Below are positions 1-6,487 of a stretch of 30,536 bases of DNA, piece by piece. The translations under genes and the position numbers were made by a program. Where the stretch lies: positions 1 to 30,536 of IMG/VR virus record IMGVR_UViG_3300021956_000056; one strand, given 5' to 3'. The stretch is from a virus. The notes below the pieces were generated by a model. That model was not told the DNA's origin, ran no database searches, and was given only the letters and a program-made list of their open reading frames with translations. Position 1 is the first letter of the stretch. Each line of letters opens with the position of its first letter.

Positions 1-133
1 TTTTTTCATGCGTTCACTATGTTCAGGTCGTTTCTTTCCTTTACTCCAAGGAATATTTCCTTTGCGTGATTGACTAATCTTTGCTTTTGATTCAGGTGTA
101 TGCTTTGGTTTACCTTTAACCTTTTCGCTAATT
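1..133. repeat. Terminal overlap, left copy (pairs with 30404-30536)
   Basis: Positions 1-126 are identical to 30404-30529. Position 127 is G here and T at 30530, and the last six bases match again. A reading frame continues without a break from position 1 into 30403 and downward, which is what a circular or circularly permuted molecule of about 30,403 bases would give. A true short direct terminal repeat is possible but less likely, because the repeat ends fall inside a gene. Confidence 0.9.
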
Positions 134-348
134 TGTGGCATCTCTTTACCACGATTAGGTGACACTTTCCCCTTCATTGGATTATTCTCAAGCATCATTT
201 GCTTTTGGTCAGGTCTTGTTTTACCAGTCAATTTTTTTGCTTGTTTTGCCCTGCCTATAATCTGATTATCGCTAATAGATTGAGTTTTTCTAGCTCTTTC
301 ATTATAGGCATCTAACTCAGCACGAATTTGTTCAATAGATTTTTTCAT
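1..348 (-). CDS. NUMOD3/zinc-finger protein, N-terminal part (continues at 30403)
   Basis: ATG at 348-346 overlaps the stop of the upstream gene in an ATGA arrangement, so translation is probably coupled. The frame stays open to position 1 and continues at 30403 to a stop at 30287-30289, giving 154 residues in all, the same length as the upstream neighbour. The first residues (MKKSIEQIRAELDA) match the neighbour's start. The middle holds basic NUMOD3-like repeats (KHTPESKAKIS, KRPEHSERMKK). NUMOD3 is a DNA-binding module usually attached to homing endonucleases, but no GIY-YIG or HNH nuclease motif is visible here. DNA binding is inferred; function is unknown. Probably a tandem duplicate of the 345-809 gene. 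Confidence 0.75.
   Translation of the reverse strand, partial: MKKSIEQIRAELDAYNERARKTQSISDNQIIGRAKQAKKLTGKTRPDQKQMMLENNPMKGKVSPNRGKEMPQISEKVKGKPKHTPESKAKISQSRKGNIPWSKGKKRPEHSERMKK
307..338 (-). repeat. 32-bp direct repeat shared with 765-796
   Basis: Identical 32 bases occur at 765-796, 458 bp away, at the same place in each of the two tandem NUMOD3 genes (encoding SIEQIRAELDA-like residues). This is direct evidence that the two genes arose by duplication, or are kept alike by recombination. Confidence 0.85.
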
Positions 349-809
349 TTGTGTTTACAATTATCAAAATGCCAACGCAACATAATGCCACCAGCACCTT
401 CAAATTTACAATGTGGGCAAGTTTTTTTAGCACGAGGTTTACGCATATTTGCTTTACCTTCTTCGCTACGAGGTTTACGCATATTTGCTTTAGCTTCTTC
501 TGTTTGAGGTCCTGTGCGGCCTACTTTACCTTTGCGATTTTTACTAATTTGTTTTTTACTTTCCTCTGTATGTTTTCTACCATGCATTGGATTGCCCTCG
601 CCCTTAAGACGCATCGACATTTTTTTTCTACCTTCAGGTGTATATTTTGTTGATATACCTTTTCGACCATCGCTCAAACTTTTACGATATGCTTCTGTTT
701 GTCTACGATTTGCCGCAATATATTGAAGGTCACTACCACGCTTATTAGCCATCTTTTCATTGAGGGCATCTAACTCAGCACGAATTTGTTCAATAGTTTG
801 TTTAGCCAT
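345..809 (-). CDS. NUMOD3-repeat protein with C-terminal zinc finger
   Basis: 154 residues. I start at ATG 809 rather than the in-frame TTG at 833, because AAAGG lies seven bases upstream of 809. An N-terminal helix (IEQIRAELDALNEK) is followed by basic NUMOD3 repeats (GEGNPMHGRKHTEESK at about 70-85), a 12-residue unit repeated in tandem (EEAKANMRKPR / EEGKANMRKPR, about 104-126), and a zinc finger C131, C134, H147, C151. NUMOD3 modules normally give DNA contacts to homing endonucleases; no catalytic domain is visible. It sits just behind the AAA+ gene and its stop overlaps the start of its own paralogue. It could be a nuclease remnant or a DNA-binding regulator. Confidence 0.75.
   Translation of the reverse strand: MAKQTIEQIRAELDALNEKMANKRGSDLQYIAANRRQTEAYRKSLSDGRKGISTKYTPEGRKKMSMRLKGEGNPMHGRKHTEESKKQISKNRKGKVGRTGPQTEEAKANMRKPRSEEGKANMRKPRAKKTCPHCKFEGAGGIMLRWHFDNCKHK
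432..503 (-). repeat. 36-bp tandem repeat (two units) inside the NUMOD3 gene
   Basis: Units 432-467 and 468-503 are near identical and each encode 12 residues of the EEGKANMRKPR type. In-frame units of this kind can expand or contract without breaking the gene. Confidence 0.85.
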
Positions 810-811
810 AT

Positions 812-1717
812 TTAACCTTTCAGTTTTTCCCAACGAGTACGGTATGCTGATTTAGTAGGATGATTTTTCATAATCTCCCACATTTGTTCTTCAACAAAAC
901 GCAAACTTGTTTCACTTGCTACATCCCAGTTGTCCCACAACCATGTCATCATTTCATAACGCTGGTCTTCTGTTGCACCAACACACATACTAGTTGGATT
1001 GTGCCAAACAACATCACAGATCCAACCCCAATATGTTTTTTTATCCATTACGAGGTCTTCGTATGTTGTACGACTACGAATAGCCGCACGATTATTTAAC
1101 TTGATCCATTTATCGCTACCAATTTCAAGTTTGTCCATTTCTTGTTTGCCGGGCAATGGTGTATTCATTGTAAAAATAAACTTTACACGACCGTCAAATG
1201 GAATTCTAAAACCTGTGCGATCAGGATCAAGAGATTTCCAATAATCAATTGCTTCTTTTTCAAAATCTTCACATGCCTGATATTGTGCGCCCAAGCTTGT
1301 ATTGTATTCCAGACAATCACCGGATACTTTATCCATAGCAATTTTAAAGATATCTAGGAATTCACTACTAGCTTTGAACATGTGATTAAAGTCATCAGTA
1401 TAAACTACTAATTTCATATCTTTAGGTAATTTATAAAGATTTACTGCGATAGTTTTAATGAAGGCCCAAGGTTTCAATTGACCTTTTAATGTCAATAGAT
1501 AAATTTTGGGATAGTTTTTTGCTAATAATTCAACGGTGTATGTTTTACCAACACCCGGCTGACCTGCAATATAAAGATGATGATTCATTCTAGTGAAGAA
1601 GTTTTCTACTGCTTCAATGAACAAATCACGATAATTTTGACCCATTACATGGGCGCTGATTTGTTCAGCACCAAACACTTTTGCAATAGGAGTAAGTTTT
1701 AGTTTTTTAGTTGCCAT
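812..1717 (-). CDS. AAA+ ATPase, probably a replication or DNA-remodelling ATPase
   Basis: 301 residues. Walker A GQPGVGKT (52-59), Walker B LVVYTDDF (103-110, DD in place of the usual DE), sensor 1 IFTMN (181-185, N185) and a possible arginine finger in RAAIRSR (210-216). This set is typical of AAA+ proteins that load or act with replication proteins, but the exact family cannot be told by eye. It is the second gene of the minus-strand operon, five bases after the lipoprotein gene, and is divergent from the polymerase-like gene at 2230. The two together may form a small replication set; this is inference. Confidence 0.8.
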   Translation of the reverse strand: MATKKLKLTPIAKVFGAEQISAHVMGQNYRDLFIEAVENFFTRMNHHLYIAGQPGVGKTYTVELLAKNYPKIYLLTLKGQLKPWAFIKTIAVNLYKLPKDMKLVVYTDDFNHMFKASSEFLDIFKIAMDKVSGDCLEYNTSLGAQYQACEDFEKEAIDYWKSLDPDRTGFRIPFDGRVKFIFTMNTPLPGKQEMDKLEIGSDKWIKLNNRAAIRSRTTYEDLVMDKKTYWGWICDVVWHNPTSMCVGATEDQRYEMMTWLWDNWDVASETSLRFVEEQMWEIMKNHPTKSAYRTRWEKLKG

Positions 1718-1721
1718 GATA

Positions 1722-1928
1722 TTAACGCTTAATTAAGCCCATAATGATTGTTTGACCAACTTGTGCTTCAATGTTGCGGACACTTTGCGAACATTGGGCA
1801 TGATTAGCAAAGTCACCTTTGTCGTGAAAACCTTGACAGATAGGAACCATGTAACCATAGTTTGGGCGTTGAATGTTACTTGCACAGCCTGTAAGCAATG
1901 CGACTGTAATTAGTAGAATATATTTCAT
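1722..1928 (-). CDS. Small lipoprotein
   Basis: 68 residues with a clear lipoprotein signal: Lys2, hydrophobic stretch 3-13, and a lipobox LTGC with the lipidated cysteine at C15. The mature part has two further cysteines (C31, C46) that could form a disulfide. TGGAG lies seven bases before the ATG. It is the first gene behind the promoter at 1962-1990, so likely expressed early. Phage-coded early lipoproteins often block superinfection at the outer membrane (T5 Llp is an example). An outer-membrane spanin is the other option. Neither can be proved from sequence. Confidence 0.75.
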   Translation of the reverse strand: MKYILLITVALLTGCASNIQRPNYGYMVPICQGFHDKGDFANHAQCSQSVRNIEAQVGQTIIMGLIKR

Positions 1929-1961
1929 TTATTAACTCCATTAATTAATTTCAATACATGT

Positions 1962-1990
1962 ATTGTATCACAGGACCGATTTATTGTCAA
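1962..1990 (-). promoter_or_regulatory. Sigma70-like promoter for the minus-strand operon
   Basis: On the minus strand TTGACA (1990-1985) is followed after exactly 17 bases by TACAAT (1967-1962), a near-consensus host promoter. It reads into the lipoprotein, AAA+ and NUMOD3 genes. Confidence 0.8.
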
Positions 1991-1998
1991 ATTTTTGG

Positions 1999-2041
1999 TT
2001 GTTGTATTTTAACAACAATTAGTGTTGTTTTAATGCAACAT
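1999..2041. promoter_or_regulatory. Two operator-like palindromes TGTTG-N8-CAACA
   Basis: Site 1 is TTGTTG (1999-2004), 8 bases, CAACAA (2013-2018). Site 2 is GTGTTG (2022-2027), 8 bases, CAACAT (2036-2041). Their centres are 23 bp apart, about two helical turns. They lie between the minus-strand -35 box (1985-1990) and a plus-strand TTGACA (2049-2054), where a repressor would control both directions. No repressor gene is recognised in the window. Confidence 0.6.
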
Positions 2042-2048
2042 TCAAAAC

Positions 2049-2113
2049 TTGACAAAAATACCCAAAAAACATAGTATTTTTTATTGTTTTTGTCTATAAT
2101 GACTAAATACATT
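2049..2113 (+). promoter_or_regulatory. Plus-strand promoter region for the polymerase-like gene
   Basis: Holds TTGACA (2049-2054) with TAGTAT 17 bases later (2072-2077), then a perfect TATAAT (2095-2100) with a poor -35, then the genome's recurring ACTAAATACATT motif (2102-2113). Which of these is used cannot be decided by eye. A start near 2113 would put the whole hairpin and pseudoknot region in the leader. Confidence 0.5.
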
Positions 2114-2207
2114 GTCAGTTTTAGAACTACTGACATTCGTTTCTCTCAAATAGAAGTCCCCGGATTAGACCCCGGGGCTTCATCTCAGGTCTAAGAGTTT
2201 TTGAGAG
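2113..2207 (+). ncRNA. Structured, pseudoknotted leader of the polymerase-like gene
   Basis: A hairpin TGTCAG (2113-2118)/CTGACA (2130-2135) comes first. An outer 8-bp stem CTCTCAAA (2143-2150)/TTTGAGAG (2200-2207) encloses a GC-rich 10-bp stem GAAG-t-CCCCGG (2153-2163)/CCGGGGCTTC (2172-2181). Its loop TTAGACC (2165-2171) is fully complementary to GGTCTAA (2188-2194), making a 7-bp pseudoknot. The ribosome site GAGGG (2221-2225) and ATG (2230) follow directly. All pairings are seen in the sequence; a regulatory role is inferred. I do not recognise a known riboswitch class. Confidence 0.65.
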
Positions 2208-2229
2208 CAGTAAAAAATTTGAGGGAATT

Positions 2230-4050
2230 ATGAAAAAAAATTTTACACAAAAAGTCACGGGACATGTAGGTCCTGAAAATAGCAAAAGTCACGGGACAAT
2301 AATAGATAATCTTACAGATTACTCAGATGACAAGAACAAGACATATCAGAAAAATATGGGGGCATCTGATAATTGGAAAGATGCATATCTCCGAGTGCCT
2401 CATGAATTTTTGGATAAGTTCCCAGAACTATCGCAAGAAAAAGCACAAAAACATTATAATACATATCTAGATTCAGTAAGACAATTACTAATTAAACGAT
2501 TGCCATATATCACAAGTAGTTATACACATCTATCACTAGATAAATTATGGGCAAAAGAATTTCAATATAAAAATCAACGGTACTACATATATAAAGAATT
2601 TAATACAATCAGACCATTCTTTTATGCACCAGAAGAAAAAAAGGGCAATGGTCGTAAAAAAGGTAATCCATTTGAACTTAACTCAGAGGTATACATGTTC
2701 AATCAAAAACTCATCGATATATTAATTGATTCAGCAAATACAGATGAATTGGTATCACTATATTATGGTGACATCACAGATCCAGATCAATTAGAAGTAG
2801 TTCCAATTGACATACATAGTTTAAATGCTTTCATTGAAAATACATTGAGAGAAATTGAACTTTCAACTAAAAACTCAAAACATGAAGCTACATTGTACCG
2901 TAATCTAAGACAAGCAAAATACATCAAAATCATCAGTGAATTTTTTAGTCAAGCATATGGTAAACCTGTATTACCACAAATACCTAACTTAAGTCCATAT
3001 GGTCGTATGTACTATAAAGGTATCAATATACAAAATATTACTAAAGAAGTTCGCACAGCATGTTTGGGTAATCATTGTGTCTATGACTTAAATGCCGCAG
3101 TCTATGCTATCAAATTAATGATGGTTCGCAATATACTAAAAAAGAATAGTATTGACGATTATGGTCACTTTACATACACTAAAGAATACCTCGATTGGAA
3201 GAATCCTATCAGAAAGAAACTAGCACTACATATTACAAAATATCCAGATCCAGAGAAATTAGTCAAAGAAGCAATTACAGCAATTGGATTTGGTGCACGA
3301 ATCGGTGGAGGTAGTTGGCAAGTTGATGGTGAATGGCAAACTACTAGCATTGAAGATATCATTATGAATCCAGTTGATAGAATGAATTTTATGAACGATC
3401 CCTGGATTAAAGGTTTCGTCAGAGAACAACATGCAATTACCACAATCATTACTGATGAATACAAAAACGACAAAACTTTTGTTGAAAGTGTAAAAAATGT
3501 ACCAAATATGTTTAAGAACAATAAGATACGCAGAAGTCAGATTATGAGTTATGTGTTTCAACATACAGAAAAATTGATTATGGATCAGATTACAAGTAAT
3601 ATTCCTGTAGTTGCAAGAGTGCATGATAGCTTTATTACATTTAATAAATTGTCAAATGAACAGATTACAGATATCAAATATCAATTGAATAATCTAGAAC
3701 CATTGATGACATTAGATTGTCAAGAATTCCATGCATGGATAAGCAAAGACAATTATGACGATGAAAGTGACATTGATGAACAATTTAGTAAATTGACAGG
3801 TGTATATCATACTAAACCCAACATTAAATTATCTCGCAGTAACGGTAAAAAATCAGTTGATGGTTACTATGATAGTGAATGTGATTATGGTCAACAAGAA
3901 TATGATCCAGAAAATGATGATTATATTGAAGCAATGACACATGAACAACGCAGAGAACATTATAGAATTATGGGATACAATCCAAATAATCTACCAGACT
4001 TTACTTCAGATAAAGATATGGATCTAGGTAGAATGTTTGAATTTAAATGA
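2230..4050 (+). CDS. Divergent family-A / single-subunit-type polymerase
   Basis: 606 residues, GAGGG before the ATG. Three palm/fingers motifs are recognisable: motif A YDLNAAVYAI (D286), motif B KEAITAIGFG (K346, F354, G355) and motif C RVHDSF (H465, D466), with FQHTE before motif C where family-A enzymes have QGTAAD. The spacing (60 residues A to B, 120 B to C) is close to Pol I-type DNA polymerases and much shorter than in T7 RNA polymerase. However, HDS instead of HDE, and no aromatic residue at K+4, are more like T7-type RNA polymerases. No 3'-5' exonuclease motif was seen in the first 250 residues, and the C-terminal 130 residues are acidic and unknown. It is most likely the phage replicative polymerase; an RNA polymerase is the alternative. 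Confidence 0.6.
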   Translation: MKKNFTQKVTGHVGPENSKSHGTIIDNLTDYSDDKNKTYQKNMGASDNWKDAYLRVPHEFLDKFPELSQEKAQKHYNTYLDSVRQLLIKRLPYITSSYTHLSLDKLWAKEFQYKNQRYYIYKEFNTIRPFFYAPEEKKGNGRKKGNPFELNSEVYMFNQKLIDILIDSANTDELVSLYYGDITDPDQLEVVPIDIHSLNAFIENTLREIELSTKNSKHEATLYRNLRQAKYIKIISEFFSQAYGKPVLPQIPNLSPYGRMYYKGINIQNITKEVRTACLGNHCVYDLNAAVYAIKLMMVRNILKKNSIDDYGHFTYTKEYLDWKNPIRKKLALHITKYPDPEKLVKEAITAIGFGARIGGGSWQVDGEWQTTSIEDIIMNPVDRMNFMNDPWIKGFVREQHAITTIITDEYKNDKTFVESVKNVPNMFKNNKIRRSQIMSYVFQHTEKLIMDQITSNIPVVARVHDSFITFNKLSNEQITDIKYQLNNLEPLMTLDCQEFHAWISKDNYDDESDIDEQFSKLTGVYHTKPNIKLSRSNGKKSVDGYYDSECDYGQQEYDPENDDYIEAMTHEQRREHYRIMGYNPNNLPDFTSDKDMDLGRMFEFK

Positions 4051-4111
4051 ATCTCACGCTCAAACAAACGCCATGGTGAGAGTGGCATTTGTAAAATGAT
4101 GTTTGTAGAGC

Positions 4112-4139
4112 AATAGGCAGCCCTATGCTGCCTATTTTT
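4112..4139 (+). terminator. Intrinsic terminator after the polymerase-like gene
   Basis: Perfect 10-bp stem AATAGGCAGC (4112-4121)/GCTGCCTATT (4127-4136), 5-base loop, then a T run. Upstream, 4065-4073 and 4083-4091 can form a further 8-of-9 bp hairpin in the same 3' region. Confidence 0.85.
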
Positions 4140-4155
4140 ACGGCTAAAATTTTAT

Positions 4156-4181
4156 ACAAATACATTATGGGTGTAAATACA
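4156..4181 (+). promoter_or_regulatory. Recurring TAAATACA-type promoter motif, two copies
   Basis: ACAAATACATT (4156-4166) directly abuts ATG 4167, and TGTAAATACAAC follows at 4173-4183 just before ATG 4188. The motif lies right after the terminator, where a new transcription unit must begin. Confidence 0.5.
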
Positions 4182-4544
4182 ACTACTATGAAACAGAAAA
4201 GTTATATGAGATATCACAGATACGATACCAATAATGTAAAATACATCAAGCGTTTTGAATTGGGTGAAACACCTACTAGTATCAATGAGCCGGGGTATAC
4301 ACCTTGGATGCGTGGTACTGGACCCCATAATCCAGAGGCATTAAATAATGTACGCAACGGTGTTCGTAAGGCTTGTAAAGGAGTACCAAAAACTCCTGAA
4401 CAAAAAGAAAAAATGCGTCTTGCTAAATTGGGTGTACCAAAGAGTCAAGAACATAAAGAAAACATGAGAAAATCATGGGAACGCCGTAGAGATATAATGC
4501 TACAAGGAACCCATGATAAAACCCTCAATTCAATCACTACATAA
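4167..4544 (+). CDS. NUMOD3-like DNA-binding protein
   Basis: 125 residues from ATG 4167; ATG 4188 is an alternative, while the upstream ATG 4125 lies inside the terminator and is rejected. No clear ribosome site precedes either start. Residues 74-106 carry two NUMOD3-like units (KTPEQKEKMRLAKLG and KSQEHKENMRKSWERR). No nuclease motif is visible. The related proteins at 345-809 and across the join end in a zinc finger; this one stops short, but the overlapping frame that starts at 4513 contains the missing finger. A frameshifted or split gene is therefore possible. Confidence 0.6.
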   Translation: MGVNTTTMKQKSYMRYHRYDTNNVKYIKRFELGETPTSINEPGYTPWMRGTGPHNPEALNNVRNGVRKACKGVPKTPEQKEKMRLAKLGVPKSQEHKENMRKSWERRRDIMLQGTHDKTLNSITT

Positions 4545-4899
4545 AAACTTCTATCACTTTGAAGATCCATCTATCATGTTGTTGATTCAACAATTTGATA
4601 ATAAAATTAAAGAATGGAAATTTGTTCACTATCGCTGTAAATTATGTGATGGTAGCTTTAAAACTATTAATAGTGCTACTAAACATCGTGCGGTTTGTAA
4701 ACAACTAAATACTATAAAGAAAAAACAATCAAAGGAGAATGAGATGCCAATACAAGTAGTTACAATTAAAGGTGAACGCTATTATCGTTGGGGTGATAGT
4801 GGCAAGCCATATAAGAACCGTGCTGATGCAGAAAAGCAAGCAGCCGCGGCTTATGCCAGTGGGTACAAAGATCCCAAGAAAGATATGACTAAAAAGTGA
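4513..4899 (+). CDS. Zinc-finger ORF running in frame into a small conserved-type protein
   Basis: 128 residues from ATG 4513 with AAGGA just upstream, overlapping the NUMOD3 gene by 32 bases. Residues C42, C45, H58 and C62 form the same CxxC-x12-HxxxC finger found at the ends of the NUMOD3 and HNH proteins of this phage. After residue 77 the frame passes without a stop into a second start (ATG 4744) that has its own strong ribosome site. The long form may be real, a fusion left by insertion of a NUMOD3 gene, or the detached tail of the preceding gene. Moderate confidence that the 4513-4743 part is translated. Confidence 0.45.
   Translation: MIKPSIQSLHKNFYHFEDPSIMLLIQQFDNKIKEWKFVHYRCKLCDGSFKTINSATKHRAVCKQLNTIKKKQSKENEMPIQVVTIKGERYYRWGDSGKPYKNRADAEKQAAAAYASGYKDPKKDMTKK
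4704..4715 (+). promoter_or_regulatory. Recurring motif ACTAAATACTAT before the 4744 start
   Basis: Inside the zinc-finger frame, 29 bases before ATG 4744. It resembles the T4 late promoter (TATAAATACTATT) and would place a transcript start just ahead of the AAAGGAG ribosome site. Confidence 0.4.
4744..4899 (+). CDS. Small protein of unknown function (internal start)
   Basis: 51 residues from ATG 4744, with AAAGGAG six bases upstream, the best ribosome site in this neighbourhood. It begins MPIQVVTIKGERYYRWGDSG and is rich in Lys/Ala further on. Short phage proteins of this look are common near packaging genes, but I know no function. It is in frame with the longer ORF from 4513. The strong ribosome site and the motif at 4704-4715 make an independent product likely. 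Confidence 0.6.
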   Translation: MPIQVVTIKGERYYRWGDSGKPYKNRADAEKQAAAAYASGYKDPKKDMTKK

Positions 4900-5495
4900 C
4901 TATTGCTTGCGTAATAGGTAATGGACCTAGTAGATTACAGTTTGACCTAGCAACGATTGGTCGACAAATGACGACATATGGTTGCAATGCATTGTACCGT
5001 GATTACATGCCAAATTACTTAATTGCCATGGATCAAGCGATTGTTCAAGAAATATTAACTAAAAAAATACAACACAAAACTAATTTCTATACACAAGAAA
5101 AACATAATTTTGACCATATGTGTATTGATAGTAGCGAAAAGATTAACTGGTTAAAACCTTTAGATAAAAGATTAGACAGTGGTAACAGTGCATTAGAAGT
5201 AGCATTAAATCACAACTACGATATCATTTATATGATTGGCTTTGATTACAATACCGGTGATTGTAAATTAGATAATGTATATCATGGTACAATACATTAT
5301 GCAAGAAATGCACACAACAATAGTGCTATAGAAATGGCAAATGAATGGAAACAAAGATTAAGACAATTAATAAGAAAGTTTCCAAACACACAAATCATTA
5401 GAGTGAATGGTTCAAATACAATTGTTAACATTGACCAAACAAATTATAGTGAAATAACCTCAGAACAATTTAAGGAAATATATGAGCGAAATTGA
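4896..5495 (+). CDS. Rossmann-like protein with VIGNGPS motif, unknown function
   Basis: 199 residues from GTG 4896, which overlaps the preceding stop by four bases (GTGA). The N-terminus reads ACVIGNGPSR, followed by TYGCNALYRDYMPNYLIAMD, a pattern seen in nucleotide-sugar-binding folds (sialyltransferase- or DUF115-like) and in uncharacterised phage proteins. A later segment IIYMIGFDYN fits another beta-strand with a ligand loop. A glycosyltransferase-like role, for example modifying host or virion glycans, is only a suggestion. It lies at the head of a chain of overlapping small genes leading to the terminase. Confidence 0.55.
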   Translation: MTIACVIGNGPSRLQFDLATIGRQMTTYGCNALYRDYMPNYLIAMDQAIVQEILTKKIQHKTNFYTQEKHNFDHMCIDSSEKINWLKPLDKRLDSGNSALEVALNHNYDIIYMIGFDYNTGDCKLDNVYHGTIHYARNAHNNSAIEMANEWKQRLRQLIRKFPNTQIIRVNGSNTIVNIDQTNYSEITSEQFKEIYERN

Positions 5496-5802
5496 ATATA
5501 CATACAAACTATACCGTGACAACGAACAATTAGTTGTCACAGTTGACCCATTAGTTAAAGACATTGAAACTTCATTAGAAAAAATGATGGATATTGACAT
5601 TACTAAATTAAGTGATGAAAACAAACAAGCCTTCGAAATGAAGATACTTGGATTAAGAACCATTCATCAATTCTTAGGTGCATTACAGCAAGAAAACTAT
5701 TTGAAAGAATATAAAGCCGGTCTTACTACTGAATTAAAAGGTAAGATTAACATTGATGTCAATGAACGACTAGATGGATTAACTCAAGGAATGGTACACT
5801 AA
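5482..5802 (+). CDS. Hypothetical protein
   Basis: 106 residues, ATG 5482 with AAGGA upstream, overlapping the previous gene by 14 bases. Acidic and probably helical in its middle (DIETSLEKMMDIDITKL, NKQAFEMKILGLRTIHQFLG). No signal peptide, membrane segment or known motif. The tight overlap puts it in the same transcription unit as the packaging genes. Confidence 0.7.
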   Translation: MSEIEYTYKLYRDNEQLVVTVDPLVKDIETSLEKMMDIDITKLSDENKQAFEMKILGLRTIHQFLGALQQENYLKEYKAGLTTELKGKINIDVNERLDGLTQGMVH

Positions 5803-5803
5803 A

Positions 5804-6163
5804 ATGCATCAATTAATTGACAAGCCCATGTATGTTGGGCACATACAAAACTTTGACAAAATGGTCACTGAACTTAGTCCTTACATGACTGAAATTGAGA
5901 TTGACCAATGCATCAGTTTTATGCATACACTTAAAGATACAAAGAACGATATCAATCCAAGCCCAGAAGATTGCAAAACACAACTGCAAATTATGTTTGG
6001 TCGTGATAGATTCTTAGAATTAACACAACAATGGGGACAGAAAAATCAAAAGTTTCTATCAATATTTGGTTCATTGAAATTCAAAGAAAAAAGTACTGGT
6101 AAGTTCTACGATGGACTAGATGAAACTGATAACCCAGAAGATTACGAGAAAGTTTATATATGA
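5804..6163 (+). CDS. Hypothetical protein
   Basis: 119 residues, beginning one base after the preceding stop. No recognisable domain. The central part (EIEIDQCISFMHTLKDTK) looks helical and the C-terminus is acidic. Its stop overlaps the start of the next small gene in an ATGA arrangement. Confidence 0.7.
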   Translation: MHQLIDKPMYVGHIQNFDKMVTELSPYMTEIEIDQCISFMHTLKDTKNDINPSPEDCKTQLQIMFGRDRFLELTQQWGQKNQKFLSIFGSLKFKEKSTGKFYDGLDETDNPEDYEKVYI

Positions 6164-6324
6164 TTGATAAGTTACAAAATTTTGTAAAATGGGCTGGTGA
6201 ACAAATGTTTAAAACTAACCCACCAAAAATACAACACATGGATCATGTAATTGTTCAAGAAACAATTACAAAGAAGCCTAAGCGCAAGTATACAAGGAAA
6301 ACAAAAGATGTTACCAATCAGTGA
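6160..6324 (+). CDS. Small hypothetical protein, 54 residues
   Basis: ATG 6160 overlaps the previous stop (ATGA) and the frame is open to TGA 6322-6324. The product starts MIDKLQNFVKWAGEQMF and ends in a basic tail (KKPKRKYTRKTK), suggesting nucleic-acid contact. Without it there would be a gap in an otherwise overlapping chain of genes, which supports it being real. Confidence 0.6.
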   Translation: MIDKLQNFVKWAGEQMFKTNPPKIQHMDHVIVQETITKKPKRKYTRKTKDVTNQ

Positions 6325-6487
6325 AAGATTAAACAATCCGCAAATCGTTAAAGTATATCGTCAAATGATTGAAAATGCTCCAACAGATATTGTCATAGCA
6401 TTAAGAGAGAACATTAATAAAGAAGCTCCAGATCATGCAAAAACTAAAGTACTAGAAGAATATTTTATTCAGCGATTAGGCAAATGA
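6308..6487 (+). CDS. Small hypothetical protein, 59 residues
   Basis: I start at ATG 6308 (MLPISERLNNPQ) with AAGGA nine bases upstream, not at the TTG 6251, whose extension would run across most of the previous gene. Probably helical, with an acidic and a basic patch; no motif known to me. Overlaps its neighbours at both ends. Confidence 0.6.
   Translation: MLPISERLNNPQIVKVYRQMIENAPTDIVIALRENINKEAPDHAKTKVLEEYFIQRLGK

Noticed and set aside
1-133. True direct terminal repeat of a linear genome
   Set aside because: Both ends fall inside one open gene that is complete only when the ends are joined; an assembly overlap of a circular or permuted genome fits better.
432-503. CRISPR-like repeat array
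   Set aside because: Two adjacent 36-bp units with no spacers, in frame and coding for a repeated peptide.
2230-4050. Reverse transcriptase or retron polymerase
   Set aside because: No YxDD motif. The H-D-S motif C with K-x7-FG motif B fits the family-A/single-subunit RNAP class instead.
4125-4166. Upstream ATG at 4125 for the NUMOD3-like gene
   Set aside because: It lies in the loop and arm of the terminator 4112-4139, so a transcript from the downstream motif would not contain it.
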